In this document: one piece after another, positions 35,589-44,037 of the stretch
How positions within the stretch are numbered: the stretch's first letter is position 1
Layout of the letters: each line of letters begins with the position of its first letter
NCBI RefSeq assembly: GCF_002573715.1
Contig: NZ_PDHM01000008.1
Location: 325-64,324, forward strand
Direction: 5' to 3'
DNA: 64,000 nt
From: Paenibacillus sp. EZ-K15
GTDB taxonomy: Bacteria > Bacillota > Bacilli > Paenibacillales > Paenibacillaceae
Made by a program: the position numbers and the translations under genes
Notes under the pieces: generated by a model
Databases searched by the model: none
What the model was told of the DNA's origin: nothing
The model's input: only the letters and a program-made list of their open reading frames with translations

Positions 35589-36755
35589 ATGATCCATTAT
35601 ATAGAAGAAGTGAAAACCAAGGTTCGTCTGCAGGAAGGCGTCCAAGTGATCGAACAGCTGCTGGTAGCGAGTTATATGCGGCCCGGCATATCAACCAAAG
35701 AGCTGGCACGTCATACGTATCTGCCGGTCCCGATTGCTGCGGCGATCAAGAAGGAGCTCATCAAAGCAGGGGCTCTCATTCAAGACCGGGGGGTGCGCTG
35801 CACCGAATCCGGGAAGTCCTATATTGAACATGAGCTGGGGTATGGAGGCATCGATATAGATCTGTATCAGAAGCTTCTGGCCGGCGAAGTCGATTGGCAG
35901 GAGGAGCTTTCTGATGTACTAGCGAGGATCACGGAGATTCTGGAGATGCGCCCGCAAGTCGATGTACAGATTGACCAATCCCAATGCACGGTAGAGACGA
36001 GTCTGCGGAGGGCGATTCTGTGTCTGAGGGAGCACAGTCTGATCGGGAAGAACATTCTGTGCGTTGGCGATGACGACCTGGTGAGCATCTCGCTTGGTCT
36101 GCTGCTTAAACGGCTGTTCCCGCACGCGAAGGACCAAAGAGCCGCCATTACCGTTATGGATATCGATGAGCGATTCCTGCGGTTTATCCAGGGCGCGGCT
36201 GCAAAAGAAGGCTTATCAGTTACATGCAGGCATATCGATCTCAGGCAGCCTTTGCCTGAGGGCTTGAACGGGCAATATGATTGCTTCTTCACGGATCCGC
36301 CATACACGCTACAAGGGCTGACTCTGTTCTTATCCAGAGGCATTAGCGCGCTCAAACGCCAGAAGGGATGCCCCATCTTTCTCTCCTTCGCCCATAAATC
36401 TCCCGATTTTACATGGTCCATGCAGCGTGAATTCGTCCGTATGGGTTTATCGGTAAAGCAGGCCCTGCTTCATTTCAATCAATATATTGGAGCGCAGATG
36501 ATCGGTAATAGTGGTCAGATGATCGTGTTAACAACGACGGAATTTACGGCGCCGCGTGTTACAGATTCTTTCGAGGATGAGCTCTACACAGGCGAGGTTA
36601 GGCGAACGGTTCGAACCTACAGATGCATCCAATGTCAGGGTGAGCTGCAGGTGGGCGTGCAGGGTGATTTTTCCACGATCGAGGATTTGAAGAAGCAGGG
36701 CTGTCCGGTATGTGTCAATCATACGTTCACATGGCTGGCTAAGAAAACGATCTGA
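35589..36755 (+). CDS. BpsA-like branched-polyamine aminopropyltransferase family protein
   Basis: 388 residues. An N-terminal winged helix (about 15-75) precedes a class-I methyltransferase-like fold: ILCVGDDDLVSISLGLLL (cofactor loop), VMDIDERFLRFI and FTDPPYTLQGLTLFLSRGI. These match the bis-aminopropyl-spermidine synthase family (BpsA) known from thermophiles, which uses decarboxylated SAM. The C-terminus has CIQC and CPVC pairs, a possible zinc ribbon. The ATG has only a weak ribosome site (GGGAAAAG, far upstream). Polyamine synthesis is likely but the product (branched or not) is untested. Confidence 0.82.
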   Translation: MIHYIEEVKTKVRLQEGVQVIEQLLVASYMRPGISTKELARHTYLPVPIAAAIKKELIKAGALIQDRGVRCTESGKSYIEHELGYGGIDIDLYQKLLAGEVDWQEELSDVLARITEILEMRPQVDVQIDQSQCTVETSLRRAILCLREHSLIGKNILCVGDDDLVSISLGLLLKRLFPHAKDQRAAITVMDIDERFLRFIQGAAAKEGLSVTCRHIDLRQPLPEGLNGQYDCFFTDPPYTLQGLTLFLSRGISALKRQKGCPIFLSFAHKSPDFTWSMQREFVRMGLSVKQALLHFNQYIGAQMIGNSGQMIVLTTTEFTAPRVTDSFEDELYTGEVRRTVRTYRCIQCQGELQVGVQGDFSTIEDLKKQGCPVCVNHTFTWLAKKTI

Positions 36756-36817
36756 CTTATCTTTGTGGAAACAATCGAGGGGAGGTTATAATAGGGGAAT
36801 AGAGGAAGGGGAGGGCT

Positions 36818-38953
36818 ATGAAAGTATTAGTATTGGCTGAGAAGCCGTCCGTTGCGAAGGAAATTGCGAGAGTAATGGGCAGCCGCGAGAAGCAGAAGAA
36901 TTATTTTGAAGGACCAAAATATATTGTGACCTGGGCGCTTGGACATTTGGTAGGACTTGCCGAACCCGAGGACTATGATAAGAAGTACCAGACCTGGGTT
37001 CTGGAGGATTTGCCGATCCTGCCGGATAACACCAGGCTTAAGGTGTTGAAGGAAACAAGTCACCAGTTCAAGACGGTCCAGCATCTGATGAAGCGCCCGG
37101 ATGTCGGCGAGATGATTATTGCCACCGATGCTGCCCGTGAAGGGGAGCTGCTTGCGCGCTGGATCCTCAAAATGGCGAAGTGGAACAAGCCGTTCAAACG
37201 GCTGTGGATTTCTTCCCAGACGGATAAGGCGATCAAGGAAGGTTTTGCATTACTCAAGCCGGGGCAGCAGTTCGACAGGCTGTATGAGTCCGCACGCTGC
37301 CGAGCGGAAGCGGATTGGATGGTTGGACTGAATGTGACGCGTGCGCTGACGACCAAATTTAATGCACAGCTGTCGGCAGGCCGGGTTCAGACGCCAACGC
37401 TCGGGATGATCATGGACCGGGAGAGGGAGATTGTGAATTTCCGCTCCCAGGAATATGAGACGCTGCAGGCGGATCTGGGGAGCTTTGAGGTATCGTGGCG
37501 TCCGGCCGGCGGAGACGGTCGTCTATTCGAGAAGGATAAGGCGGCCAAGCTGAAGCAGAAGCTGGAGGGCAGCACCGGAAAAATCGTCAGCGTGAAAAAG
37601 AGCGAAAAAACCGAACCGCATCCGCTGGCATACGATTTGACCGAACTGCAGCGGGATGCCAACCGCCGATTCGGGTTCTCGGCCAAGCAGACCTCGAATG
37701 TGCTGCAGCGCCTGTATGAGCAGCATAAGCTGGTTACCTATCCGCGTACGGATAGCCGTTACCTGACATCCGATATGGTCGGAACGTTGAAGGAAAGGCT
37801 GTCGAGCATTGCCATCGGGCCTTATGCGTCCATTGCGCGTCCGCTGCTGCGTAAGAACTTATCACCAGGCAAACGGGTCGTGGATGACAGTAAGGTTACG
37901 GATCATCATGCCATCATTCCAACCGAACAAACCGTGCTGTTGAATCAGTTATCTGTCGATGAACGCAAGCTGTACGATCTTATCGTACGCCGGTTCATCA
38001 GCTTGTTCTATCCTCCTGCCCGTTACGATAACGTATCGGTTACCGTTCAGATTGAGGGGGAGCAGCTTTACGCGAAAGGGACTACGATCAAGGATAGCGG
38101 CTGGCGTGAGGTATACGGCGGCGATTATGATGATGACGCTGACGACGAGCAGGATGATGCTCAGGGTCAGTCTTCAGGCAAGCTCCTGCCGGAGCTGCGA
38201 GAAGGAGAGTCGGTGAAGGTGGTCCGCTGTGTGCTGAAACAGGGACGTACCCAGCCGCCAAAGCGTTATAACGAAGCGGCGCTGCTCTCCCAGATGGAGA
38301 AGCACGGACTTGGAACCCCCGCGACCCGGGCTGATATCATCGAGAAGCTGGTTAGCTCGGACACGATTGAACGGCAGGGGCAATCCCTCCATCCGACAGG
38401 CAAAGGCAAGCAGCTGATTGAGCTTGTCGCTCCAGAGCTGAGAACACCGGAGCTCACGGCGCGCTGGGAGGCCGAGCTCGAACGGATCGCGAAGGGGCAA
38501 GGCAAGCCGGAACCATTCTTGCGCGGAATACGGGACATGACCAAGAAGCTGGTCACGGATGTGAAGGGAAGCGATGCGGAGTATAAACCGCATAATGTCT
38601 CGAACAGCCACTGTCCGGATTGCGGGACAAGACTGCTCGAGAAGAAGACCAAGCGCGGCAAGCTGCTAGTCTGCCCGAGTGACGACTGCGGATATAAGCG
38701 TTCAGGCGAGAAGCGTCTGTCCAACCGCCGCTGCCCGCAGTGCCACAAGAAGATGGAGATGAAAGAAGGCAAGGCGGGGCTGTTCGTACAGTGCCTGGGC
38801 TGCGGCATTACGGAAACGCTGAAGAAGGACGCCAAGCATGTGAACAAACGCGAGGAGCGGAAGCTCGTGCAGCAATACAGCAAGCCGGAGTCGATTGGTT
38901 CGAACCTGGGCGACCTATTAAAGGCGGCCCTTGAGCAGAAGGGGAAGGAATAA
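36818..38953 (+). CDS. topB: DNA topoisomerase III
   Basis: 711 residues. The TOPRIM domain is at the N-terminus (LVLAEKPSVAKEIARVMG, IATDAAREGELLARWI). The active-site Tyr lies in LVTYPRTDSRYL (about residue 310). The strand-passage domain contains HHAIIPTEQ and LGTPATRADIIEKL. Two C-terminal zinc-ribbon-like units (CPDCG/CPSDDCG, CPQCH/CLGCG) follow. A type IA enzyme for decatenation and recombination intermediates, of usual Bacillus-type length. GGAAGGGGAGGG precedes the ATG. Confidence 0.97.
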   Translation: MKVLVLAEKPSVAKEIARVMGSREKQKNYFEGPKYIVTWALGHLVGLAEPEDYDKKYQTWVLEDLPILPDNTRLKVLKETSHQFKTVQHLMKRPDVGEMIIATDAAREGELLARWILKMAKWNKPFKRLWISSQTDKAIKEGFALLKPGQQFDRLYESARCRAEADWMVGLNVTRALTTKFNAQLSAGRVQTPTLGMIMDREREIVNFRSQEYETLQADLGSFEVSWRPAGGDGRLFEKDKAAKLKQKLEGSTGKIVSVKKSEKTEPHPLAYDLTELQRDANRRFGFSAKQTSNVLQRLYEQHKLVTYPRTDSRYLTSDMVGTLKERLSSIAIGPYASIARPLLRKNLSPGKRVVDDSKVTDHHAIIPTEQTVLLNQLSVDERKLYDLIVRRFISLFYPPARYDNVSVTVQIEGEQLYAKGTTIKDSGWREVYGGDYDDDADDEQDDAQGQSSGKLLPELREGESVKVVRCVLKQGRTQPPKRYNEAALLSQMEKHGLGTPATRADIIEKLVSSDTIERQGQSLHPTGKGKQLIELVAPELRTPELTARWEAELERIAKGQGKPEPFLRGIRDMTKKLVTDVKGSDAEYKPHNVSNSHCPDCGTRLLEKKTKRGKLLVCPSDDCGYKRSGEKRLSNRRCPQCHKKMEMKEGKAGLFVQCLGCGITETLKKDAKHVNKREERKLVQQYSKPESIGSNLGDLLKAALEQKGKE

Positions 38954-39091
38954 TCTGCAATGGTGAGTCTGCCGAGGGGGGCTGCTCAGTGCCACGATGG
39001 GCATCTCCCAAGGCTTGAAATGCGTTTTTCTTGCCGGTGTTAGCATAACCTCGGGTGCAATGGCTCATTCTACGGACAGGGGGTGATTTGC

Positions 39092-39229
39092 ATGCCGAAT
39101 CATAAAGCAAGAAAAACCGAAAACCAGCAGAACAAATCAAGCATTCTTGAGGAGAGCAAGACCCTCAAACCGAAAAAGGCTGCAGACTATGTTCCGAGCC
39201 TGAACGAAATATCCAAGAATGAATCATAA
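39092..39229 (+). CDS. Small charged protein, 45 residues
   Basis: A short ORF beginning MPNHKARKTENQQ and ending EISKNES, preceded by GGGGGTG six bases before the ATG. It is rich in Lys, Glu, Asn and Ser with no membrane segment. I do not recognise it. Good ribosome site and sensible codon use support a real gene; it is too short for confident family assignment. Confidence 0.65.
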   Translation: MPNHKARKTENQQNKSSILEESKTLKPKKAADYVPSLNEISKNES

Positions 39230-39261
39230 GTTTTCGTAGTGGTTGAGCATGGTCTGGTTGT

Positions 39262-39318
39262 CATTATGCCGGACACGGGTCCGCTCCGATTTATGACGTC
39301 GGCCGTGTCCTAATAATG
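39262..39318. repeat. Inverted repeat between small genes
   Basis: CATTAT-N3-GGACACGG pairs with CCGTGTCC-N2-ATAATG across a 24-base loop that also contains CCG/CGG. No T-run follows, so it is not a normal terminator. Otherwise 39230-39463 holds nothing recognised. Confidence 0.5.
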
Positions 39319-39463
39319 GCATTCATAGATGGCTTGGCCATGGCTAAGATTGTTTAGCCGGCATTGTCTTCATTAGCCTGCAGTTCTATAATAACAGTAG
39401 AACGCAAAGCAAATGGCTGATTGGGCAAGATCGATCAGTTGGAATGGGGGTGCGTGAACCAAC

Positions 39464-39727
39464 GTGAGACCTGCACTGATCGTTTGGTTTATTTTTATCA
39501 ATGCGGTAGCCTATCTGGTCATGTCCGAGGATAAGCGGCGTGCCCGAATGGGAAGGGATCGGGTTCCGGAGCGAACACTATTTCTGCTAGCTGCCATCGG
39601 CGGGGCCTTGGGTGTATGGATTGCCATGTACCGCAAACGTCATAAAACGAGGCATTTATCATTTAAACTAGGCGTGCCGCTGTTGTTAGTCGTGAATGTC
39701 GCGCTATACACGTACTTCTGGGGATAG
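39464..39727 (+). CDS. DUF1294 membrane protein
   Basis: 87 residues from GTG, with GGGGGTG ten bases upstream. Two or three helices flank the conserved DUF1294 pattern: AYLVMSEDKRRARMGRDRVPERTL, then AAIGGALGVWIAMYRKRHKT and FKLGVPLLL. The family is widespread in bacteria, sometimes fused to cold-shock domains, and has no known activity. No link to neighbours is evident. Confidence 0.9.
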   Translation: MRPALIVWFIFINAVAYLVMSEDKRRARMGRDRVPERTLFLLAAIGGALGVWIAMYRKRHKTRHLSFKLGVPLLLVVNVALYTYFWG

Positions 39728-39848
39728 GTCTTTTTTAATCTGAACTACATAGGAACATCGCAGCAAGTCAGTAAGCTCGTTTCATATCGGTATGAAGTTG
39801 TTTAATAATAAGTAGTAGGTCTTTTAACTATAGAAAGAGGTGGCCTGT

Positions 39849-40283
39849 ATGCTTTTTACTAAAATTCTTCTAGCTTACGACGGCTCCAAAGCAGCGAATA
39901 AAGCGCTCGGACGTGCGGTTGAACTTGCCAAGGTAACACCGGGAGCTACGCTGGATGTCATTCATGCTTACGATTTTCCGCGTTTCTTCGTTGGGGAAGG
40001 GCTTGCCCCGATTCCAGCTTCACTTAATAAAGATGTCTACGATCTTGCCGTGCAGACGACAGAGGAAATCCGCGAGCGGATTGAGAACTCAGGCGTCACC
40101 GGTCAAGTGGAGATGATCCAGGGTCCTCCGGCTGAAGTTATTCTGGAGTACGCGAATCAGAACGGCAGTGATCTTATTATCATCGGCAGCCGCGGTCTTG
40201 GCGGAATTCGCGAGTTTGTACTCGGCAGTGTCAGCCATAACGTGGTGCAGCATGCAAAGATCCCGGTACTGGTAGTGAAATAA
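39849..40283 (+). CDS. UspA-family universal stress protein
   Basis: 144 residues with one Usp domain: ILLAYDGSKAANKALGRAV at the start, then the ATP-binding loop GSRGLGGIREFVLGSVSHNVV near the C-terminus (G-2x-G-9x-G-S pattern) and the last strand IPVLVVK. It should bind ATP and dimerise in the cytoplasm. The ATG at 39849 follows AGAGGTGG; a GTG at 39840 lies inside that ribosome site. A terminator follows immediately. Confidence 0.94.
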   Translation: MLFTKILLAYDGSKAANKALGRAVELAKVTPGATLDVIHAYDFPRFFVGEGLAPIPASLNKDVYDLAVQTTEEIRERIENSGVTGQVEMIQGPPAEVILEYANQNGSDLIIIGSRGLGGIREFVLGSVSHNVVQHAKIPVLVVK

Positions 40284-40300
40284 TGTTGGACGTTGGGACG

Positions 40301-40324
40301 GGGACGCTTAGGCGTCCCTTTTTT
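40301..40324 (+). terminator. usp terminator
   Basis: GGGACGC / GCGTCCC with the loop TTAG, then a six-T run. Confidence 0.92.
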
Positions 40325-40340
40325 AATAAAGATAAGACAG

Positions 40341-40438
40341 TATAAACGCCAGAGGCTTTCCATTCTTATCTCGCAAGATAAACTTCCGCTAAATGCGGTC
40401 AGTTTTCTGAGAAAGCACGATGATGTCGTTTTTCTTGG
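40341..40438. repeat. Palindromic repeat family C, copy 2
   Basis: Starts TATAAAC, then TATCTCGCAAGATAAAC, AATGCGGTC and GTTTTTCTT in the same order as copies 1 and 3. AAGATAAAC and GTTTTTCTT form the hairpin base. The sequence after it (40439-40540) has a further CGCAATAACAGCGGTC stretch but no clear feature. Confidence 0.65.
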
Positions 40439-40567
40439 GTTCAAACGTTCTTCGGTTTTGCATCCGCAGGTGCCGCTTCATTCTTATCGTACGCGATAGG
40501 GTCTGCGTCTTCGCAATAACAGCGGTCTGTTAGGGTGATAGGTGCTTTTTTATCAGAGGAGGTTCAT

Positions 40568-40846
40568 ATGGAAATTATTCTACTTATGGTCTTGGTTGTT
40601 CTGGTCTGTCTTATGGTTTCCAGTCGAATGACGGCAATGGAGAAGCGAATGAAACAGCAGCAGAACACGTTAAAACAAATTGCAAACCAATTAGGCATAC
40701 CCGAGCCGCCGGTACATGAGGAAGCCAAAAGGCTGCTGGAGGAAGGGCAGGATATTAAAGCGATTAAAATCGTAAGGGAAGAATTGGGATTGTCTTTGGT
40801 TGAAGCCAAACAATACGTCGATGCCATCAAGCGTGGCGAACGGTAG
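40568..40846 (+). CDS. Membrane-anchored protein with ribosomal L7/L12 C-terminal-like domain
   Basis: 92 residues. A helix at 2-20 (EIILLMVLVVLVCLMVS) is followed by a coiled-coil stretch (about 24-45) and a domain like the bL12 C-terminus: EGQDIKAIKIVREELGLSLVEAKQYVDAIKRG, matching the IKxVRExxGLxLxEAKxxVD pattern. GAGGAGG lies five bases before the ATG. In bL12 this domain contacts GTPase factors; here membrane attachment suggests a different use, which I cannot name. Confidence 0.85.
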   Translation: MEIILLMVLVVLVCLMVSSRMTAMEKRMKQQQNTLKQIANQLGIPEPPVHEEAKRLLEEGQDIKAIKIVREELGLSLVEAKQYVDAIKRGER

Positions 40847-40879
40847 AACGGGTGTGAGATGAAACGCAGTTTTTTTCAG

Positions 40880-41491
40880 TTATAGATGAGGTGTTGCATT
40901 CTCCAAGGTAAGCTCCCAACGTCCGTCGCGGTATTCGATCTTGTGCAGCCCAGTGTTCGCCACCGGAAAGAACGGATTCTTATTGCTCCATGCCATATCC
41001 TTCATCAGATGATAAATGATATTGATTACTCCACCGTGAGTGACAACCAATACGTTCTCATGATTATTCGCCGATACCTGATCTTGGCATAGTGTGGTGA
41101 AGGTTTCCTTAATCCGCACAAAATTCTCCTGGGGGCTCTCACCGCCAGGGTATTTTTCGTCCATCCGTAAGCTGGAAAAATACAACCCGGGAAATTTTTC
41201 TTCAGCTAAAGCGTGGGGCATGCCGGCGAGCAGACCATTATTCATCTCCCGCCAATCCTCGAAAGCTTGAAGGGGAAGGCCAAGCTTATCGGCAATTATG
41301 GCAGCAGTCTGATAAGCCCTCTGCAGATCGCTGCATACGATCCGGTGGATATTCAAATCATGAAGATATTCATATAAGTAATTCCCCAGCTTCTCCGCTT
41401 GCCTGATTCCTTCGTCGATGAGCCCGCGCTGGCTCCACCCTCCGCGAAACCCTTCTTCATCTTGACCATGCCTTACCAGATAAATAGCCAT
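40880..41491 (-). CDS. Histidine phosphatase family protein
   Basis: 203 residues of the phosphoglycerate-mutase-like phosphatase family. The catalytic loop is LVRHGQDEEGF with the nucleophilic His, then CSDLQRAYQTA, the acid Glu in WREMNNGLLAG and the second His in VVTHGGVINIIY. It could be a small-molecule phosphatase (CobC/PhoE-like); the substrate is unknown. GGAGGAACCG precedes the ATG. Genes on its left converge towards it. Between its start and 41720 I see only an AT-rich spacer with one GCAGAAT/ATTCTGC inverted repeat. Confidence 0.92.
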   Translation of the reverse strand: MAIYLVRHGQDEEGFRGGWSQRGLIDEGIRQAEKLGNYLYEYLHDLNIHRIVCSDLQRAYQTAAIIADKLGLPLQAFEDWREMNNGLLAGMPHALAEEKFPGLYFSSLRMDEKYPGGESPQENFVRIKETFTTLCQDQVSANNHENVLVVTHGGVINIIYHLMKDMAWSNKNPFFPVANTGLHKIEYRDGRWELTLENATPHL

Positions 41492-41720
41492 CGGTTCCTC
41501 CTAAGAAATAGATTCTGTTTTTGGAATTCACATATAAATGTCGGATTAGATGTTTTTTCGCATTTAATATTCATGTCGGATGATAAGATTTCGACACTCG
41601 CCCCCATCTTCCTTGTAAGTAACTACAATTAAAGAGCAGAATGCAGTCTTATTTTATTCTGCGATAATACTTTTCCCTTACCCTCTATGCAGCAGCAAAA
41701 AAATCTCCATTGAATATGCT

Positions 41721-41851
41721 CCAGCGGAGCGGACGAATCGTGGATGGAGAAGCGAAGCGTTCGCCTTTAAACACGGGAAACATCCCTATATTGTTCAATC
41801 CAGTTTCCCGTGTTTAACAGCGATCGGAATCACGATACGTCAGCGCAGCGC
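41721..41851. repeat. Palindromic repeat family B, copy 2
   Basis: Outer arms GCGGAGCGGACGAATCGTG and CACGATACGTCAGCGCAGC are complementary with few mismatches. The inner arms (TTAAACACGGGAAAC / GTTTCCCGTGTTTAA) are a perfect 15-bp inverted repeat. GGAGAAGCGAAGCG..TCGCC and AACAGCGATCGG are shared with copies 1 and 3. It lies upstream of the pur operon control region. Confidence 0.85.
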
Positions 41852-41952
41852 TGCCATCACTGCCTGCACCTTTTTTATGTACGACCGTTGCCCGTGCCTT
41901 CAATAAAGCCCGCAATCTCCAGGAAGTTTTTGCTGCTGCATGCTTACTCCCT

Positions 41953-41996
41953 AGATACGAACATTATATTTTCTATAAATCCGATTGTTCGTGTTT
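41953..41996. promoter_or_regulatory. Two facing PurBoxes (PurR operator)
   Basis: AGATACGAACATT (41953-41965) and the inverted ATTGTTCGTGTTT (41984-41996) each match the Bacillus PurBox AWWWCCGAACWWT at 11 of 13 positions. They are separated by 18 bp, near the 16-17 bp seen in B. subtilis. They end four bases before the -35 box. PurR would repress here unless PRPP is high (family knowledge). Confidence 0.85.
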
Positions 41997-41999
41997 AGG

Positions 42000-42029
42000 T
42001 TGACATGAGGTGTCAGAAATTGATAAACT
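42000..42029 (+). promoter_or_regulatory. pur operon promoter
   Basis: A perfect -35, TTGACA (42000-42005), is followed by GATAAA (16-bp spacing) or TAAACT (18-bp spacing) as -10. The transcript would begin about 45 bases before the riboswitch. Confidence 0.75.
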
Positions 42030-42083
42030 GAGGATGTTGAGGTTCAAAATAACTTATGAAGCGTGATTGATGAAATTTAATAT

Positions 42084-42154
42084 TTCTCGTATAAAGCCGG
42101 GGATATGGCCCGGAAGTCTCTACCCGGAAACCGTAAATTTTCGGACTACGAGGG
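42084..42154 (+). ncRNA. Purine riboswitch aptamer, guanine class
   Basis: P1 is TCTCGT / ACGAGG, P2 CCGGG / CCCGG, P3 CCGGAAA / TTTTCGG. The conserved joining sequences GGATATGG, AGTCTCTACC, CCGTAAAT and GGACTACG are present. The base pairing with the ligand is C (GACTA), the guanine/hypoxanthine type, not the U of adenine riboswitches. A terminator at 42267-42314 serves as the off-state about 110 bases downstream. It lies in the purE leader and should switch the operon off when guanine is plentiful. Confidence 0.95.
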
Positions 42155-42266
42155 AATACAAACGGTGCGGCTACGACGGGGCTTGATTTCGTGTTTGCCT
42201 CTTAGGCGAGCGGATGCGCAAGATTCTTCTGCTTGACGCAGGCAGCAGCGTTCGTAATCCTTGTAT

Positions 42267-42314
42267 GTCCGAGACCTGCACAGACTTTGTGTTTACGGGA
42301 TCGGACTTTTTTTT
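42267..42314 (+). terminator. Riboswitch-controlled terminator
   Basis: GTCCGA / TCGGAC closes a stem with inner CACA/TGTG pairing, followed by eight Ts, 50 bases before purE. The segment between aptamer and terminator (42155-42266) contains GCCT/AGGC and TGCG/CGCA hairpins that may act as antiterminators. Confidence 0.88.
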
Positions 42315-42364
42315 CAGCAGTTAACCATGATATTGTCGAATTTCGAAGAAAGCGGGGGTAACTC

Positions 42365-42850
42365 ATGACAGCACAAGTAGGAGTCATTATGGGAAGCCAA
42401 TCAGATTGGGATACGATGTCCCATGCATGTCAGGTGCTAGACGAGCTTGAAATTCCTTATGAGAAAAAAGTCGTATCCGCTCACCGGACGCCGGACTTGA
42501 TGTTCCGGTATGCCGAGGAAGCGGAAGGCCGGGGGCTTCGCGTCATAATCGCCGGAGCCGGCGGAGCTGCTCACCTGCCCGGGATGGTCGCTTCGAAGAC
42601 GGTATTGCCGGTCATTGGCGTTCCAGTTAAATCGAAAGCGCTGAAGGGGTTGGATTCATTGCTGTCGATCGTGCAGATGCCAGGGGGCATTCCGGTAGCG
42701 ACTGTAGCGATCGGCAAAGCGGGGGCCACTAACGCAGGATTGCTCGCAGCCCAGATTCTGGGCACTTCCGATGCAGGGATTCGCGATAAAGTGCAAGCAC
42801 GCCGAGACCGTATCCGTGATGAAGTGCTGGAAAGCAGCGATAACTTATGA
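42365..42850 (+). CDS. purE: 5-(carboxyamino)imidazole ribonucleotide mutase
   Basis: 161 residues, class I Pur[11 protein letters not shown] binds the phosphate and the active site includes SAHRTPD with its His. It converts N5-CAIR from PurK to CAIR. GCGGGGGTAACTC lies before the ATG. It is first in purEKBCSQLFMNHD. Stop and purK start overlap (ATGA). Confidence 0.97.
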   Translation: MTAQVGVIMGSQSDWDTMSHACQVLDELEIPYEKKVVSAHRTPDLMFRYAEEAEGRGLRVIIAGAGGAAHLPGMVASKTVLPVIGVPVKSKALKGLDSLLSIVQMPGGIPVATVAIGKAGATNAGLLAAQILGTSDAGIRDKVQARRDRIRDEVLESSDNL

Positions 42851-44034
42851 TGGAGAACGGAGCACAGCAGACGCGAGTATCCGGCAAAAAGCTACTGCCT
42901 GGTTCCGTCATTGGCGTACTTGGCGGGGGACAGCTCGGACGGATGATCGCGCTGGACGGGATCCGTATGGGATATTCGTTCGTCACCCTCGATCCGACGC
43001 CGAATTCCCCGCTGGGACAGATGGCCGAGCAGGTTACGGCTCGTTATGACGATGTGGAGGCTGCCCGGCAGCTCGCCGTCAAAGCGGACGTCATTACGTA
43101 CGAATTCGAAAATGTCGATGCGGGCGTAGCCCAGCTTCTGGAGGAGCAGTCTTATGTTCCGCAAGGAAGCAAGCTGCTGTACACCACGCAGCACCGGCTG
43201 CGCGAGAAGGCAGCGATTGAAGCGGCCGGCGTACCGGTTGCCCCGTATCGTGAAATAACAAGTTTGGAAGATTTACAATCCGCCGCCTCTGAGCTTGGAC
43301 TTCCGTGCGTGCTTAAGACCGCCATGGGAGGTTATGATGGTAAAGGGCAAGCGGTTCTCCGCAGCGAAGATGAGCTGGAATCAGCCTACAAAGAGCTGGC
43401 TGCCAGCGGCACGGAGCTGGTGTTGGAGAAGTTTGTGAAGTTTGCGTGCGAGATCTCCGTGATCGCGGCGCGTACGCCCAGCGGCATCGTGAAGAGCTTT
43501 CCTCCGGCAGAGAACGTGCATGTCAACAATATCTTGCACTTGTCGATTGTGCCTGCTCGCGTGACGAGCGAAGTGAAGCGCAAAGCATGCCAGCTCGCGG
43601 AACGAGTGGCTGAAGGCATGGGAGCTGTTGGCCTGCTGGCTGTCGAGATGTTTGTGACCGAGGATGGGGAGCTGTACGTGAATGAGCTTGCACCTCGTCC
43701 GCATAACTCGGGTCACTACACGATGGAGGCATGCTCAACCTCCCAATTCGAGCAGCATGTGAGAGCAATCTGCGATCTGCCACTCGGGGACACAACGCTG
43801 CTGAGCCCGGTCGTCATGGTGAACCTCCTGGGGCAGCATCTGGAGGAAGCGGTACGGCGTTTTGGAGAGCATGACGCGCTTGCAGAGTCTCTCGGCGTTG
43901 TGCCTAAGCTTCATCTATACGGCAAGAGCGAGTCGAAGTTTAACCGCAAGATGGGACATATCAACCTCTTGTGCGGGGATGTTGATGCAGCGCTTGAATG
44001 GGTAGAGAAAATGAATATTTGGAGGCAGGATTAA
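42847..44034 (+). CDS. purK: 5-(carboxyamino)imidazole ribonucleotide synthase
   Basis: 395 residues, ATP-grasp enzyme. N-terminal fold: [19 protein letters not shown]-grasp: [18 protein letters not shown] and [17 protein letters not shown] (metal and carboxylate site). It carboxylates AIR with ATP and bicarbonate for PurE. Two ATGs (42847, 42850) are possible. PurE and PurK are adjacent and probably coupled. Confidence 0.97.
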   Translation: MMENGAQQTRVSGKKLLPGSVIGVLGGGQLGRMIALDGIRMGYSFVTLDPTPNSPLGQMAEQVTARYDDVEAARQLAVKADVITYEFENVDAGVAQLLEEQSYVPQGSKLLYTTQHRLREKAAIEAAGVPVAPYREITSLEDLQSAASELGLPCVLKTAMGGYDGKGQAVLRSEDELESAYKELAASGTELVLEKFVKFACEISVIAARTPSGIVKSFPPAENVHVNNILHLSIVPARVTSEVKRKACQLAERVAEGMGAVGLLAVEMFVTEDGELYVNELAPRPHNSGHYTMEACSTSQFEQHVRAICDLPLGDTTLLSPVVMVNLLGQHLEEAVRRFGEHDALAESLGVVPKLHLYGKSESKFNRKMGHINLLCGDVDAALEWVEKMNIWRQD

Positions 44035-44037
44035 ACG

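Noticed and set aside
41492..41720. Search for an RNA gene upstream of the pur control region
   Set aside because: Only an AT-rich spacer with one 7-bp inverted repeat; no promoter-terminator pair or tRNA-like fold.
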